DNA of 64,000 nucleotides from Nocardiopsis algeriensis (GCF_014203695.1 NZ_JACHJO010000011.1:124001-188000); one strand, 5' to 3'; counted from the stretch's first letter, positions 28,511 to 35,760 are shown. Notes: a model not told the origin generated them from the letters alone. Numbers and translations are program-made.

Positions 28511-28675
28511 GTGGCGAAGTTGAAGAAATGGGGCGGCTACGCGCTCATCGGGTTCGTGGCGTTCTATCTGCTCACGCAACCCGAGAGCGCGGCAGGCGTG
28601 ATCCAGAGTGCGCTGGGCGGCCTGGTCGGCGGTGCGGAATCGATGTCCCGCTTCGTCAACGCCCTGCTGCCGTAG
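28511..28675 (+). CDS. Small single-span membrane protein
   Basis: A 54-residue protein too short for usual gene callers. GTG at 28511 follows GAGGAGTC. A basic start (VAKLKKW) leads into GGYALIGFVAFYLLTQ, a membrane helix, then a second less hydrophobic amphipathic helix. It lies 8 bp before the PH-domain gene, so the two are almost certainly co-translated. Similar small genes precede the equivalent PH-domain gene in Streptomyces as far as I recall. Function unknown; a partner of the PH-domain protein is the natural guess. Confidence 0.65.
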   Translation: MAKLKKWGGYALIGFVAFYLLTQPESAAGVIQSALGGLVGGAESMSRFVNALLP

Positions 28676-28683
28676 GCGGACAC

Positions 28684-29193
28684 ATGCGGCTCGTGGCCTC
28701 GAGTAACAGCGCTCCGGCGTCGGTCAACCGCTACCTGCTCCCGCACGAGCAGGACGTGGTGACCATCCGCCGGCATCCCGCGATCCTGATCGGCCCGGTG
28801 GGTGCGGTCCTCGGGGCACTGATCCTCGCGGGAATCCTCAGCAACACCCAGATCGCGGATACCGCCGCGGCGGTGGCCATCATCTGGTGGCTCTGGCTGC
28901 TGGTGCTGGTGTGGTTCGTGTGGAAGGTCGCGGAGTGGTCGGTCGACTACTTCGTCATCACCTCCGCCCGGCTGCTGCTGACGACCGGACTGATCACCCG
29001 CCAGGTCAACATGATGCCGCTCGGCAAGGTCACCGACATGAGGTTCGAGCGCACCCTCCTGGGGCGCTTCCTCGGCTACGGAACCTTCGTGATGGAGTCG
29101 GCCGGTCAGGACCAGGCCCTGAGCAAGATCGACTTCATCCCCTATCCCGAACAGCTCTACCTGGAGGTCGTGGGGCTCATCTTCAAGGAGTAG
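28684..29193 (+). CDS. PH-domain (bPH2-type) membrane protein
   Basis: A 169-residue protein with two close membrane helices (PAILIGPVGAVLGALILAGIL and AAAVAIIWWLWLLVLVWFVW, about residues 34-80) followed by a bacterial PH-like domain: SVDYFVITSARLLLTTGL, NMMPLGKVTDMRFERT, LGRFLGYGTFVMESAGQDQ. The DYFVIT...R..L..G pattern is characteristic of YdbS/bPH2 proteins. Function is not established; the domain usually faces the cytoplasm. It is preceded by a small membrane protein and closed by a strong terminator. Confidence 0.85.
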   Translation: MRLVASSNSAPASVNRYLLPHEQDVVTIRRHPAILIGPVGAVLGALILAGILSNTQIADTAAAVAIIWWLWLLVLVWFVWKVAEWSVDYFVITSARLLLTTGLITRQVNMMPLGKVTDMRFERTLLGRFLGYGTFVMESAGQDQALSKIDFIPYPEQLYLEVVGLIFKE

Positions 29194-29208
29194 CCCTCCC
29201 TGCCTCCG

Positions 29209-29248
29209 ACGGAGAGCACCCGCCCCCGGGCGGGTGCTCTCCGTTTTC
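29209..29248 (+). terminator. Terminator after the PH-domain gene
   Basis: Arms 29209-29225 and 29228-29244 are perfectly complementary over 17 bases (effectively 15 bp plus loop) and are followed by TTTCC. It starts 16 bp after the stop codon. Confidence 0.88.
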
Positions 29249-29444
29249 CCGTCTGTCCCGCCACCTCCACCGGCCCCGGATTCCCCGCTCGTTCACCTTC
29301 TGTTCACCTTGCTCCCGAGCCACTCGCCGCGCGTCCCCCGGCCCGGGCGAGCCCCACGCCTCCGACCCCGCCTTCTCCTGGGGTTTCAACCGGCCCTCCG
29401 GGGGCAGCTGAGCACCCATGCACCGAACCGCGTCACGGCGAGGT

Positions 29445-29473
29445 TTGACTTCAAGGTGAACATAGGGTTAACT
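29445..29473 (+). promoter_or_regulatory. Strong-looking promoter of the 76-residue gene
   Basis: TTGACT (29445-29450), 17-bp spacer, TTAACT (29468-29473). The stretch from 29440 to 29495 is strikingly AT-rich for this genome. It leaves a leader of about 25 nt with GAGGAGGG before the ATG at 29506. Between the preceding terminator and this promoter (29249-29440) nothing else was seen. Confidence 0.6.
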
Positions 29474-29505
29474 CATATCATCTGATAAGGAAACGAGGAG
29501 GGCAC

Positions 29506-29736
29506 ATGGCACACCACATCGAGCGTGCGGTGCATCCCACTCGCTCCCCCCAGGCCGGCCGGACCGTCCGCACCCCCGAAGAGGCCCTTCGCCTCTCCGG
29601 CGTGGCGGCGGAGCCCGTGCACGTTCCCCGGCCCCGCGAGGACGCCGACACCATCAGCTCTCAGCACCCGATCATGCACTGGGTGCTGGTCACCGACGAG
29701 AACGGGCGCACGCGACCCGAGGCTCGCTGGCTCTAG
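29506..29736 (+). CDS. Small conserved-looking protein of unknown function
   Basis: A 76-residue soluble protein, hydrophilic at the start (AHHIERAVHPTRSPQAGR) with RTPEEALRLSGVAAEPVHVPRP in the middle and a compact end MHWVLVTDENGRTRPEARWL. There is no signal peptide, cysteine or membrane helix. The gene is supported by an excellent ribosome site (GAGGAGGG seven bases before ATG) and a good promoter. I do not recognise the family. The C-terminal beta-strand/turn pattern looks conserved rather than random, but that needs a search. Confidence 0.65.
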   Translation: MAHHIERAVHPTRSPQAGRTVRTPEEALRLSGVAAEPVHVPRPREDADTISSQHPIMHWVLVTDENGRTRPEARWL

Positions 29737-30226
29737 GCCGCGACTTCTCGCGATCTCCGGCGGAGCCGAGAATCTGCGAGCAGCGGTTCAGGCGTCTCCG
29801 CGCAGGGCGCGGCGTCTTCCTGGCCCGCTGTACGAGAGTCCCGCTCCGCGAGGAGCGTCCGCCCACGACGTGCCACCCGCGGCACGCCCTCGCCGAACGG
29901 TTCGGTGAGGAGTCCCGGACGACCGAGCAACCGAGGGGCCGCCCCACCAGGGGCGGCCCCTCACGCATGTCCTGGCCATGTCGACAAATCGGCTTGACGA
30001 TAAAGGGATATAAGGGCCAACCGATAAGTGCCCTGCCGCTCCCGCCCCAGCCGCACCGCCCGAAAGGGCGGACCAGCGGCGGACGGCAGCATCCCCTTCA
30101 GGGACCCGGCCTCCCCGTACCGCACCACCACGGTGCGGGAACACCCCCGCCACCCGCCCCCGGCGGCCAGGGGGCCTGACTTTCCGGTCACCGTGCCAGA
30201 ACATGTGCGCCGACCGCCCGGGGCGC
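29737..30226. other. Gene-free stretch with one terminator
   Basis: About 490 bp between the 76-residue gene and the ABC-F promoter. Apart from the hairpin at 29933-29962 no gene, tRNA or repeat was recognised. Several antisense open frames here lack ribosome sites. Confidence 0.4.
29933..29962. terminator. Hairpin terminator downstream of the 76-residue gene
   Basis: A perfect 13-bp stem (29933-29945 with 29950-29962) with an ACCA loop, about 200 bp after the stop codon. No T-run. It insulates the ABC-F unit from upstream transcription. Confidence 0.65.
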
Positions 30227-30258
30227 TTGACACCACGTGAGACGGAACGTATCGTCTC
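30227..30258 (+). promoter_or_regulatory. ABC-F promoter with overlapping inverted repeat
   Basis: TTGACA (30227-30232), 17-bp spacer, TATCGT (30250-30255). The expected start point is at or next to the A of an ATG at 30263, giving a leaderless transcript. An inverted repeat GAGACG-N8-CGTCTC (30239-30258) covers spacer and -10 box and may be an operator. Its half-site is the same as in the TetR operator at 11902, but with different spacing. Confidence 0.65.
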
Positions 30259-30262
30259 GCTC

Positions 30263-30286
30263 ATGAGGCTCTACTTCTTCCTGTGA
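30263..30286 (+). CDS. Leader peptide MRLYFFL upstream of the ABC-F gene
   Basis: Seven codons plus TGA encode M-R-L-Y-F-F-L. The ATG sits seven bases after the -10 box, so the mRNA would begin with the start codon and be translated leaderless, as is common in actinobacteria. Short hydrophobic, aromatic leader peptides are the sensor of ribosome-mediated attenuation in front of antibiotic-resistance genes such as erm and ABC-F genes: a drug-stalled ribosome changes downstream RNA folding. The position, size and adjacent structured leader fit that model. Translation itself is inferred. Confidence 0.65.
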   Translation: MRLYFFL

Positions 30287-30522
30287 ATCCCGCGCTCCGC
30301 ACCCGCGTCGAGTTCCGCGCCGCACGTACGTGCCGCGCCGCTCCGCGGGTACTCTCCGCCGCGGTCGATCCGGAAGGGGCCTCGCGCGGGAGCGTGCACA
30401 TCCGTGCCGCTCCCCGACGGCAGTCCGCAACCTCGCATTCCTGTGTCCGCAAGGACCGTTCCGAGGTGCCCTCTCCGGACAACCGCGGCCCACCACCCCC
30501 TTTCAGAGACAGGAGGCCGCGC
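30287..30522 (+). promoter_or_regulatory. Structured leader (putative attenuator) of the ABC-F mRNA
   Basis: The 236-nt leader has several stems. A long hairpin spans 30301-30350 (outer ACCCGCG/CGCGGGT, inner GCGC-C-GCACG with a C-C mismatch). Another is 30388-30414 (GGGAGCG/CGCTCCC). A GTCC-GCAA-GGAC tetraloop hairpin lies at 30445-30456, whose 5' arm can instead pair with CGGAC at 30476-30480. Finally CGCGGCC (30484-30490) pairs with GGCCGCG (30515-30521), burying part of the AGGAGG ribosome site at 30511-30516. There is no T-run, so translational control is favoured over intrinsic termination. Confidence 0.5.
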
Positions 30523-32187
30523 ATGAGCACCGCCCGACCGCTTTCCCGTTCCCAGATCACCCTGGCCGAGGTCACCAAGCGCTACGGGGACCGCACCGTC
30601 CTCGACCGCGTCACTTTCACCATCGGCCCCGGCGAACGCGTCGGCATCATCGGCGACAACGGCTCGGGCAAGAGCACGCTGCTGCGCCTGCTCGCCGGCG
30701 AGGAGAAGGCCGACAACGGAGATGTCCTGGTCCGAGCCCCCGGTGGTATCGGCCACCTGCCCCAGACCCTGGAACACGTCGGTGTCGCGACCGGGACCGT
30801 GGGCGACGCCATCGACGACGCGCTGTACGACCTGAGGGAGCTGGAGGAGCGGATCCGCACCGCCGAGGCCTGCCTCGGCACCGCCCGCCCCGACCAGCTG
30901 AACGCCTACGGGGACCTGCTGTCCGAGTTCGAGGCCCGGGGCGGATACGACGCCGACGCCCGGGTGGAGGCCGGGCTGTACGCGCTCGGCCTGCCCGGCC
31001 TCGACCGGTCCCGTCCGCTCCACACACTCTCGGGCGGCGAGCGCTCACGCCTTGCCCTGGCATCGGTGCTGGCCGCCTCGCCCGAACTGCTCCTGCTCGA
31101 CGAACCCACCAACGACCTGGACGACCGGGCCGTCGCCTGGCTGGAGGAGCGCCTGCGCGGCCACCGCGGCACGGTCGTGGCCGTCACACACGACCGCGCG
31201 TTCCTGGCCGCGGTGACCGACACCGTTCTCGAGGTCGACCGCGACCTGCACCGGGTCCACCGGTACGGCAACGGCTACGACGGCTTCCTCGCGGCCAAGG
31301 CCGCCGAGCGCACCCGTTGGATCAGGGAGTACGACGCATGGTGCCGGGAGAGGGAGCGCTCGCGCAGGCTCGCCGAGAACAACGTCCGGCGTCTGGAGGC
31401 CGTTCCCCGCAAGATGGAGAAGGCCATTTTCGGGTCGGGAGCCTTCCGGGCCCGGGGGCGGGCGCACGGAGCGATGAGCCGGATCCGCCAGGCCAAGGAA
31501 AGGCTGGAACGGCTCACCGCCGATCCGGTCCCTCCCCCGCCGGTACCGCTGCGGATGACCGCGGCCTTCCACGGGGAGGAGCGGACGGAAGGGAACGTGT
31601 CCGCCGCGGAGCTGGAGGGGGTGCGTGTCGGCGGTCGGCTCGACGTTCCCGCGCTGCGCATCGCCCCGGGAGAGCGCGTGGTGGTCACGGGTCCCAACGG
31701 CGCCGGCAAGACGACGCTCCTGCGCGTCCTCGCCGGTGAACTGGCCCCCGACACGGGCCGTGTGTCCGTACCCGTCCGGGTCGGCCACCTGCGCCAGGAG
31801 GACGGCGACGCACCCGCCGGGCGGACCGTGCTCCAGGCCTACGCCGCCGGGCGCCTCGAGCCGGCCGAGGAGTACCGGGACGAGCTCGCTTCATTGGGAC
31901 TGTTCCGGCCCGGAGAACTGGACCAGCCTGTGGCCCACCTTTCGGTCGGCCAGCGGCGGCGTATCGAGGTCGCCCGGCTGACCTCGGGTGTGTACGGACT
32001 GCTCCTGCTGGACGAGCCGACCAACCACCTCGCCCCCGGGCTCATCGAAGAGATGGAGGAAGCGTTGTCGCACTACACCGGAGCCGTGGTGATCGTGACC
32101 CACGACCGGACGATGCGGCGCCGCCTTTCCGGCCGCCGCCTGGCGATGCACGGAGGCCGTCTGGTCGACGTCATGAACATGAAGTGA
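30523..32187 (+). CDS. ABC-F family ATPase, antibiotic-resistance (ribosomal protection) type
   Basis: A 554-residue protein with two ABC domains and no membrane segment. Domain 1 has Walker A GDNGSGKST, signature LSGGERSRLAL and Walker B LLLDEPTNDLD; domain 2 has GPNGAGKTT, LSVGQRRRIEV and LLLDEPTNHLAP. A charged inter-domain linker of about 80 residues (REYDAWCRERERSRRLAENN) would reach the tRNA site of the ribosome. This layout matches actinomycete ABC-F factors that displace ribosome-targeting drugs. I start it at ATG 30523, six bases after AGGAGG; the open frame further upstream is leader. The regulated leader supports a drug-inducible resistance role. The drug class cannot be read from sequence. 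Confidence 0.88.
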   Translation: MSTARPLSRSQITLAEVTKRYGDRTVLDRVTFTIGPGERVGIIGDNGSGKSTLLRLLAGEEKADNGDVLVRAPGGIGHLPQTLEHVGVATGTVGDAIDDALYDLRELEERIRTAEACLGTARPDQLNAYGDLLSEFEARGGYDADARVEAGLYALGLPGLDRSRPLHTLSGGERSRLALASVLAASPELLLLDEPTNDLDDRAVAWLEERLRGHRGTVVAVTHDRAFLAAVTDTVLEVDRDLHRVHRYGNGYDGFLAAKAAERTRWIREYDAWCRERERSRRLAENNVRRLEAVPRKMEKAIFGSGAFRARGRAHGAMSRIRQAKERLERLTADPVPPPPVPLRMTAAFHGEERTEGNVSAAELEGVRVGGRLDVPALRIAPGERVVVTGPNGAGKTTLLRVLAGELAPDTGRVSVPVRVGHLRQEDGDAPAGRTVLQAYAAGRLEPAEEYRDELASLGLFRPGELDQPVAHLSVGQRRRIEVARLTSGVYGLLLLDEPTNHLAPGLIEEMEEALSHYTGAVVIVTHDRTMRRRLSGRRLAMHGGRLVDVMNMK

Positions 32188-32256
32188 TTTGTCGACAAGT
32201 CGACATGACCGCAAAGCGCCAGAGAAGCCGACCGAAAATGTCCGAATGCAGCGCAT

Positions 32257-32290
32257 CCGCCGGGTGCTTCCGCACCCGGCGGGCGTGCTT
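32257..32290. terminator. Terminator between the ABC-F gene and dnaB
   Basis: An 11-bp stem (32257-32267 with 32272-32282) with a TTCC loop, followed by GCGTGCTTT on the plus strand. The genes on either side are convergent and the hairpin directly abuts the dnaB stop codon. Confidence 0.7.
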
Positions 32291-35200
32291 TATCCGGGTG
32301 CCATGTCGACGAAGCGGCTGTAGTGCCCCTGGAAGGCCACCGTGACGTCGGCGGTGGGACCGTTGCGGTGCTTGGCGAGAATCAGGTCCGCCTCACCGGC
32401 GCGCGGCGACTCCTTGTCGTGCACGTCCTCGCGGTAGAGCAGGATGACCATGTCGGCGTCCTGCTCGATGGAGTTGTGGACACTGATCCCGTTGGCCACG
32501 AAGTTGTGGGTCCCGGGCACGGTCGCGTCGAAGACCTCCTGATCCCCGAGGGGCTCGATCTCCGCGATCTCGTCCCAGAAGACATCGTTGGTGGCCACCA
32601 GGTCGAGTTCGGCGTCATCCAGGACCCGGGCCACACGCACCAGCACGTCCTTGTCCGCGACCGCGGTACGCACTCTCTCCCGAACCTCAAGGGGAACGGT
32701 GTCCGTGGTCGTGCAGGCCGTGCTCTCGGCAAGGCCGGTGCCGCAGCTTCTCGGGCTCACCGCGCGGGCTCCGTGGTGTCCCACGGCCCCGGACTCCGGC
32801 CACGGTTCTGTCTCCCGGGGCTCCGGCACGTGCCTGGGGACGGCGACCCTGTCGCCGGGTTCCAGCTTCTCCAGGGCGCGCCAGCCGTCGAGGGCGAGGA
32901 AGGGATGGTTCCCCGAGGCCGTGACCTCCTTTCCCGACCGGAGGCGGAGCCGGAAGACCTGCTTCACCCCGCTGGAGAAGACATGGGTCATGGTCCGGGG
33001 CACGAGGCGGAGCTTGTCGTCCAGGGACCACACGGGGATGTCCCTCTCCCCTGCCTCGTACAGCTCTCCCAACGTGGTCTCGGCACCGGTGTCGGCCCGC
33101 AGCACGCGGGTGTCGGCCGTCAGGCAGCCCGACTCCCGCAGGTCCGACACCTGGGGGCGTTTGTCGGTGCGCTGTTCGGGGCCTCGGTTGAGCTGGGAGA
33201 GCGCCACCACCGGTACCTCGAGCTCCTTGGCCAGGAGCTTGAGCGACCGGGACATCTCCGAGACCTCCTGCTGGCGGCTCTCCACCCGACCGGGCGAACT
33301 CATCAGCTGGAGGTAGTCGACGATGACCAGCTTGAGGTCGTGCTGCTGCTTGAGTCTTCGGCACTTGGCCCGGATCTCCATCATCGACATGTTGGGCGAG
33401 TCGTCGATGAACAGCGGAGCGTTGGCCACCTCGCCCATCCGCCGGGCCAGCCGCGCCCAGTCGTCGTCGGTCATCAGACCCGAGCGCATGGTGTGCAGCG
33501 GTACCCGCGCCTCCGCCGACAGCAGGCGCATGACGATCTCGTTGCGCCCCATCTCCAGACTGAAGAAGACCGACGTCATGTCGTTCTTGATCGACGCCGC
33601 ACGGGCGAAGTCCAAGGCCAGGGTCGAGTTGTGGGTGGGCACCATGGAACGGGTCGCGAGGAACAGGTGGCCCGGATGGTCCACCTGCACACAGCGGACC
33701 GGAACGCTCTCGACCGGGCGGACAGCGGTGATGAAGCGGGAACCGGTTCTCCTGCGGCTGCGGCCCGCGCTCCGCTCCTCGTGCGCTCCGCGCCCGAGGT
33801 CGGGCCCGAACATCTCCTGCTCCGGCTCGAAGGTGACCGTGTAGCGGGTGGAGGGCGCCTCGGGCCGGCCCGCCGGCCGCCTCGTCGACATGTCGGTGCG
33901 GTACCCCAGGCTGTGCACCAGCTCCCGGAAGCCGTTCGCCAGACGTTCGTCGGCCACCTCGAACCGGACCGACCCGTCGGCGTCCACCGTTCCGCCGGTG
34001 TCCAGCAAGCCGGCCAGGAGCTTCCTGCGCTGTTCCGCCGAGCCGCGCAGACAGGCCGGAGGAATGTGCTTGTCCCCCAGCACCCCGAGCGTACGCAGCA
34101 GGGCCCGGACACCGCCGTGGCGGCCTGTGCGCTCCCGCGCGTCGTTCCCGGGCTCCTCCTGGGGGAGGAAGACACTGTGAGCGGCGCGGTCGGTACCGAC
34201 GGGCTTGACCACCAGTCCCTCGGACTCGATGCCGAGCAGGACCTCGGGGTCCGTGGTCGTGATCCGGGCCTCTCCGGCGTCCCCGGCACCGAGCCAGGCA
34301 CCCAGGAAGTAGGGCGGCAGGAGGAGATCCTGTTCGGGCAGGTCCAGCGGCTCGGTGGTGGGTACCCAGTGGTTCGGCCCGTGGTCGGCCCCGGGCGTGC
34401 TCAGGGTACGGGCGATCTCGCTCGTGGTACGCATCTCGGGAAGGCAGGGGGCTCCGCCATGAGTCCCCGCCTCCTGCCCGGCCCGCCGCGAGGCCCTCGT
34501 GTGGGTCGGCCACCGGTGCTCCGCGTCGGCGACGACGGTGGTGCCGTCGTCGAAGGTGATCTCGTAGCAGGGGCGCCCGGTCATCACCTCGGTGGCGGCC
34601 ACCACCCGGGTCGGGGTCCCGTCCGCGGCGAGCAGTTCGCTGCCGACCTCCACCTCTCCCATCGTGGTCCAGCCCTGAGGGGTGGGCAGCGGTGTGTCCA
34701 GGGCGAGGGCCTTTCCGACAGCGGGTCGGGCGGCGATGATGATCATCTGGCCGGGGTGGAGGCCGTTGGTGAGGGCGTCGAAGTCGGCGAAGCCGGTGGG
34801 AACGCCCGTGAGGGTTCCGTCGTGGGTGGAGATGGCCTCGATCTCGTCCAGGGCGCCCGGCATGATGTCGGAGAGGGGGAGGTAGTCCTCTCCGGTGCGC
34901 TTCTCGGCGACCTTGTAGATCTCTGCCTGGGCGATGTCGACGAGGTCGTCCACCTCCCCGTCGCCCGAGTAGCCGATCTGGGCGATGCGGGTGCCGACCT
35001 CCACGAGGCGGCGCAGAACGGCCCGGTCGGAGACGATCTTGGCGTAGTAGCCCGCGTTGGCCGCGGTGGGGATGGACTCGGTGAGGGTGTGGAGGTAGAG
35101 GGCACCGCCCGCCCGGGTGGCCTCGCCGCGCTTGGTCAGCTCGGCGTTGACCGAGATGACGTCGACGGGTTCGCCCCGGGAGAAGAGGTCGACGACCGCG

Positions 35201-35379
35201 TCGTAGATGATCTGGTGGGCCGGCCGGTAGAAGTCGGCGGACCGGACGATCTCCACGACCTGCGTGATGGCGTCCTTGGAGAGGAGCATGCCGCCCAGCA
35301 CGCTCTGCTCCGCCTGGATGTCGTGGGGCGGTGTGCGCTCGTATCCGACCTCTTCGGGTGGCTCTTCGGCGACACTCAC
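32290..35379 (-). CDS. dnaB: Replicative DNA helicase DnaB with two inteins
   Basis: DnaB is the hexameric fork helicase. The 1029-codon gene encodes a 450-residue helicase once two inteins (361 and 218 residues) are removed. Start GTG at 35379 follows GGGAG; 85 codons of upstream open frame run through DnaA boxes and are not coding. Extein 1 (1-223) has the N-terminal DnaB domain and ends at the Walker A loop ARPAVGK. Extein 2 (585-751) begins STLALDFARA and carries VIVDYLQLM and the SQLNRGPEQR arginine-sensor region. Extein 3 (970-1029) holds the SIEQDADMV segment and C-terminus. Both insertions lie in motifs needed for ATPase action, so helicase activity depends on splicing. Confidence 0.95.
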   Translation of the reverse strand: MSVAEEPPEEVGYERTPPHDIQAEQSVLGGMLLSKDAITQVVEIVRSADFYRPAHQIIYDAVVDLFSRGEPVDVISVNAELTKRGEATRAGGALYLHTLTESIPTAANAGYYAKIVSDRAVLRRLVEVGTRIAQIGYSGDGEVDDLVDIAQAEIYKVAEKRTGEDYLPLSDIMPGALDEIEAISTHDGTLTGVPTGFADFDALTNGLHPGQMIIIAARPAVGKALALDTPLPTPQGWTTMGEVEVGSELLAADGTPTRVVAATEVMTGRPCYEITFDDGTTVVADAEHRWPTHTRASRRAGQEAGTHGGAPCLPEMRTTSEIARTLSTPGADHGPNHWVPTTEPLDLPEQDLLLPPYFLGAWLGAGDAGEARITTTDPEVLLGIESEGLVVKPVGTDRAAHSVFLPQEEPGNDARERTGRHGGVRALLRTLGVLGDKHIPPACLRGSAEQRRKLLAGLLDTGGTVDADGSVRFEVADERLANGFRELVHSLGYRTDMSTRRPAGRPEAPSTRYTVTFEPEQEMFGPDLGRGAHEERSAGRSRRRTGSRFITAVRPVESVPVRCVQVDHPGHLFLATRSMVPTHNSTLALDFARAASIKNDMTSVFFSLEMGRNEIVMRLLSAEARVPLHTMRSGLMTDDDWARLARRMGEVANAPLFIDDSPNMSMMEIRAKCRRLKQQHDLKLVIVDYLQLMSSPGRVESRQQEVSEMSRSLKLLAKELEVPVVALSQLNRGPEQRTDKRPQVSDLRESGCLTADTRVLRADTGAETTLGELYEAGERDIPVWSLDDKLRLVPRTMTHVFSSGVKQVFRLRLRSGKEVTASGNHPFLALDGWRALEKLEPGDRVAVPRHVPEPRETEPWPESGAVGHHGARAVSPRSCGTGLAESTACTTTDTVPLEVRERVRTAVADKDVLVRVARVLDDAELDLVATNDVFWDEIAEIEPLGDQEVFDATVPGTHNFVANGISVHNSIEQDADMVILLYREDVHDKESPRAGEADLILAKHRNGPTADVTVAFQGHYSRFVDMAPG
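32473..33126 (-). mobile_element. Class 1 mini-intein at the DnaB RESG|S site
   Basis: This encodes 218 residues (DnaB 752-969) inserted between RESG and SIEQD. It starts with Cys (CLTADTRVL), has block B GNHPFLALDGW with the conserved His, block F EVFDATVPGTHNFVANG and ends SVHN before Ser +1. These are all the residues of a standard class 1 intein. The central 80 residues (about 98-178) lack any LAGLIDADG or HNH motif, so this is a mini-intein without endonuclease. The insertion site is one known for DnaB inteins in cyanobacteria and mycobacteria. Confidence 0.9.
33628..34710 (-). mobile_element. Class 3 intein in DnaB Walker A with a degenerate LAGLIDADG endonuclease
   Basis: This encodes 361 residues (DnaB 224-584) between GK and S of the Walker A loop. 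The first residue is Ala, not Cys or Ser. The W-C-T marker of class 3 inteins is present: Trp in EHRW (block B), Cys in VPVRC (block F) and Thr in PTHN (block G), with C-terminal His-Asn and Ser +1. Splicing would use the block F Cys for the first branched intermediate. A homing endonuclease domain is recognisable by LGAWLGAG and LAGLLDTGG, but the catalytic Asp of each motif is replaced (Ala and Gly). DNA cleavage is therefore probably lost while splicing residues remain intact. Confidence 0.9.
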
Positions 35380-35581
35380 GAACAATCTCCCTGGACCGTG
35401 CTCCGTGTCGGCCCAGGCGTGGACCGACCTTTCCAGGATGCCCCATGGCAGGTGCCCGACCGGCCGGGGGCGGACGGGCTGTGGATCACGCACCGACGCC
35501 GGAACACGGGTTTCGGACGGGCTTTTACCACTCGCCGGAGGTCTTTGCAGGGCAGAGGGACCACAAGTTGTACACATCACC

Positions 35582-35716
35582 TGTGGATAACTTTCACGCA
35601 ACCTGTGGATATATGGCCTGACCTGCGAAGACAACCCTTGCGACAGGTGCGTGCGGGATGCCTCACAGGGCCCGCCAGACCGAGTTATCCACAGGCTTTC
35701 AGGGGCCTGTGGATAA
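35582..35716. promoter_or_regulatory. DnaA-box cluster between dnaB and the MATE gene
   Basis: Three perfect DnaA boxes (TGTGGATAA at 35582, TTATCCACA at 35685, TGTGGATAA at 35708) and one near-match (TGTGGATAT at 35604) lie in the intergenic region, with weaker TGTGGA sites at 35480 and 35729. Spacings of 22-23 bp within each pair suggest same-face binding. Neighbouring sequence 35560-35625 is AT-rich for this genome. The site could let DnaA regulate dnaB and the divergent transporter, or titrate DnaA. It is not the main oriC, which should lie beyond 64000. The rest of 35380-35760 has no gene. Confidence 0.8.
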
Positions 35717-35760
35717 CTTCACACGCCCTGTGGACGCCTGTCCGATACGGTGACCTCGAC

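Noticed and set aside
28146-28523. 125-codon plus-strand ORF in the gap before the small membrane protein
   Set aside because: Overlaps two better-supported starts, lacks a ribosome site and shows no recognisable sequence.
30227-30255. WhiB7-dependent promoter at the ABC-F gene
   Set aside because: WhiB7 promoters carry an AT-rich tract just upstream of -35; here that position is GGGGCGC.
35380-35634. N-terminal extension of DnaB to 35634
   Set aside because: The extra 85 codons run through DnaA boxes and do not resemble DnaB; the GTG at 35379 has a good ribosome site and gives the normal DnaB start.
35480-35760. Chromosomal origin at the DnaA boxes
   Set aside because: Only three perfect boxes, no dnaA or dnaN beside them, and the yidC-jag-parAB order places oriC beyond the right end of the window.
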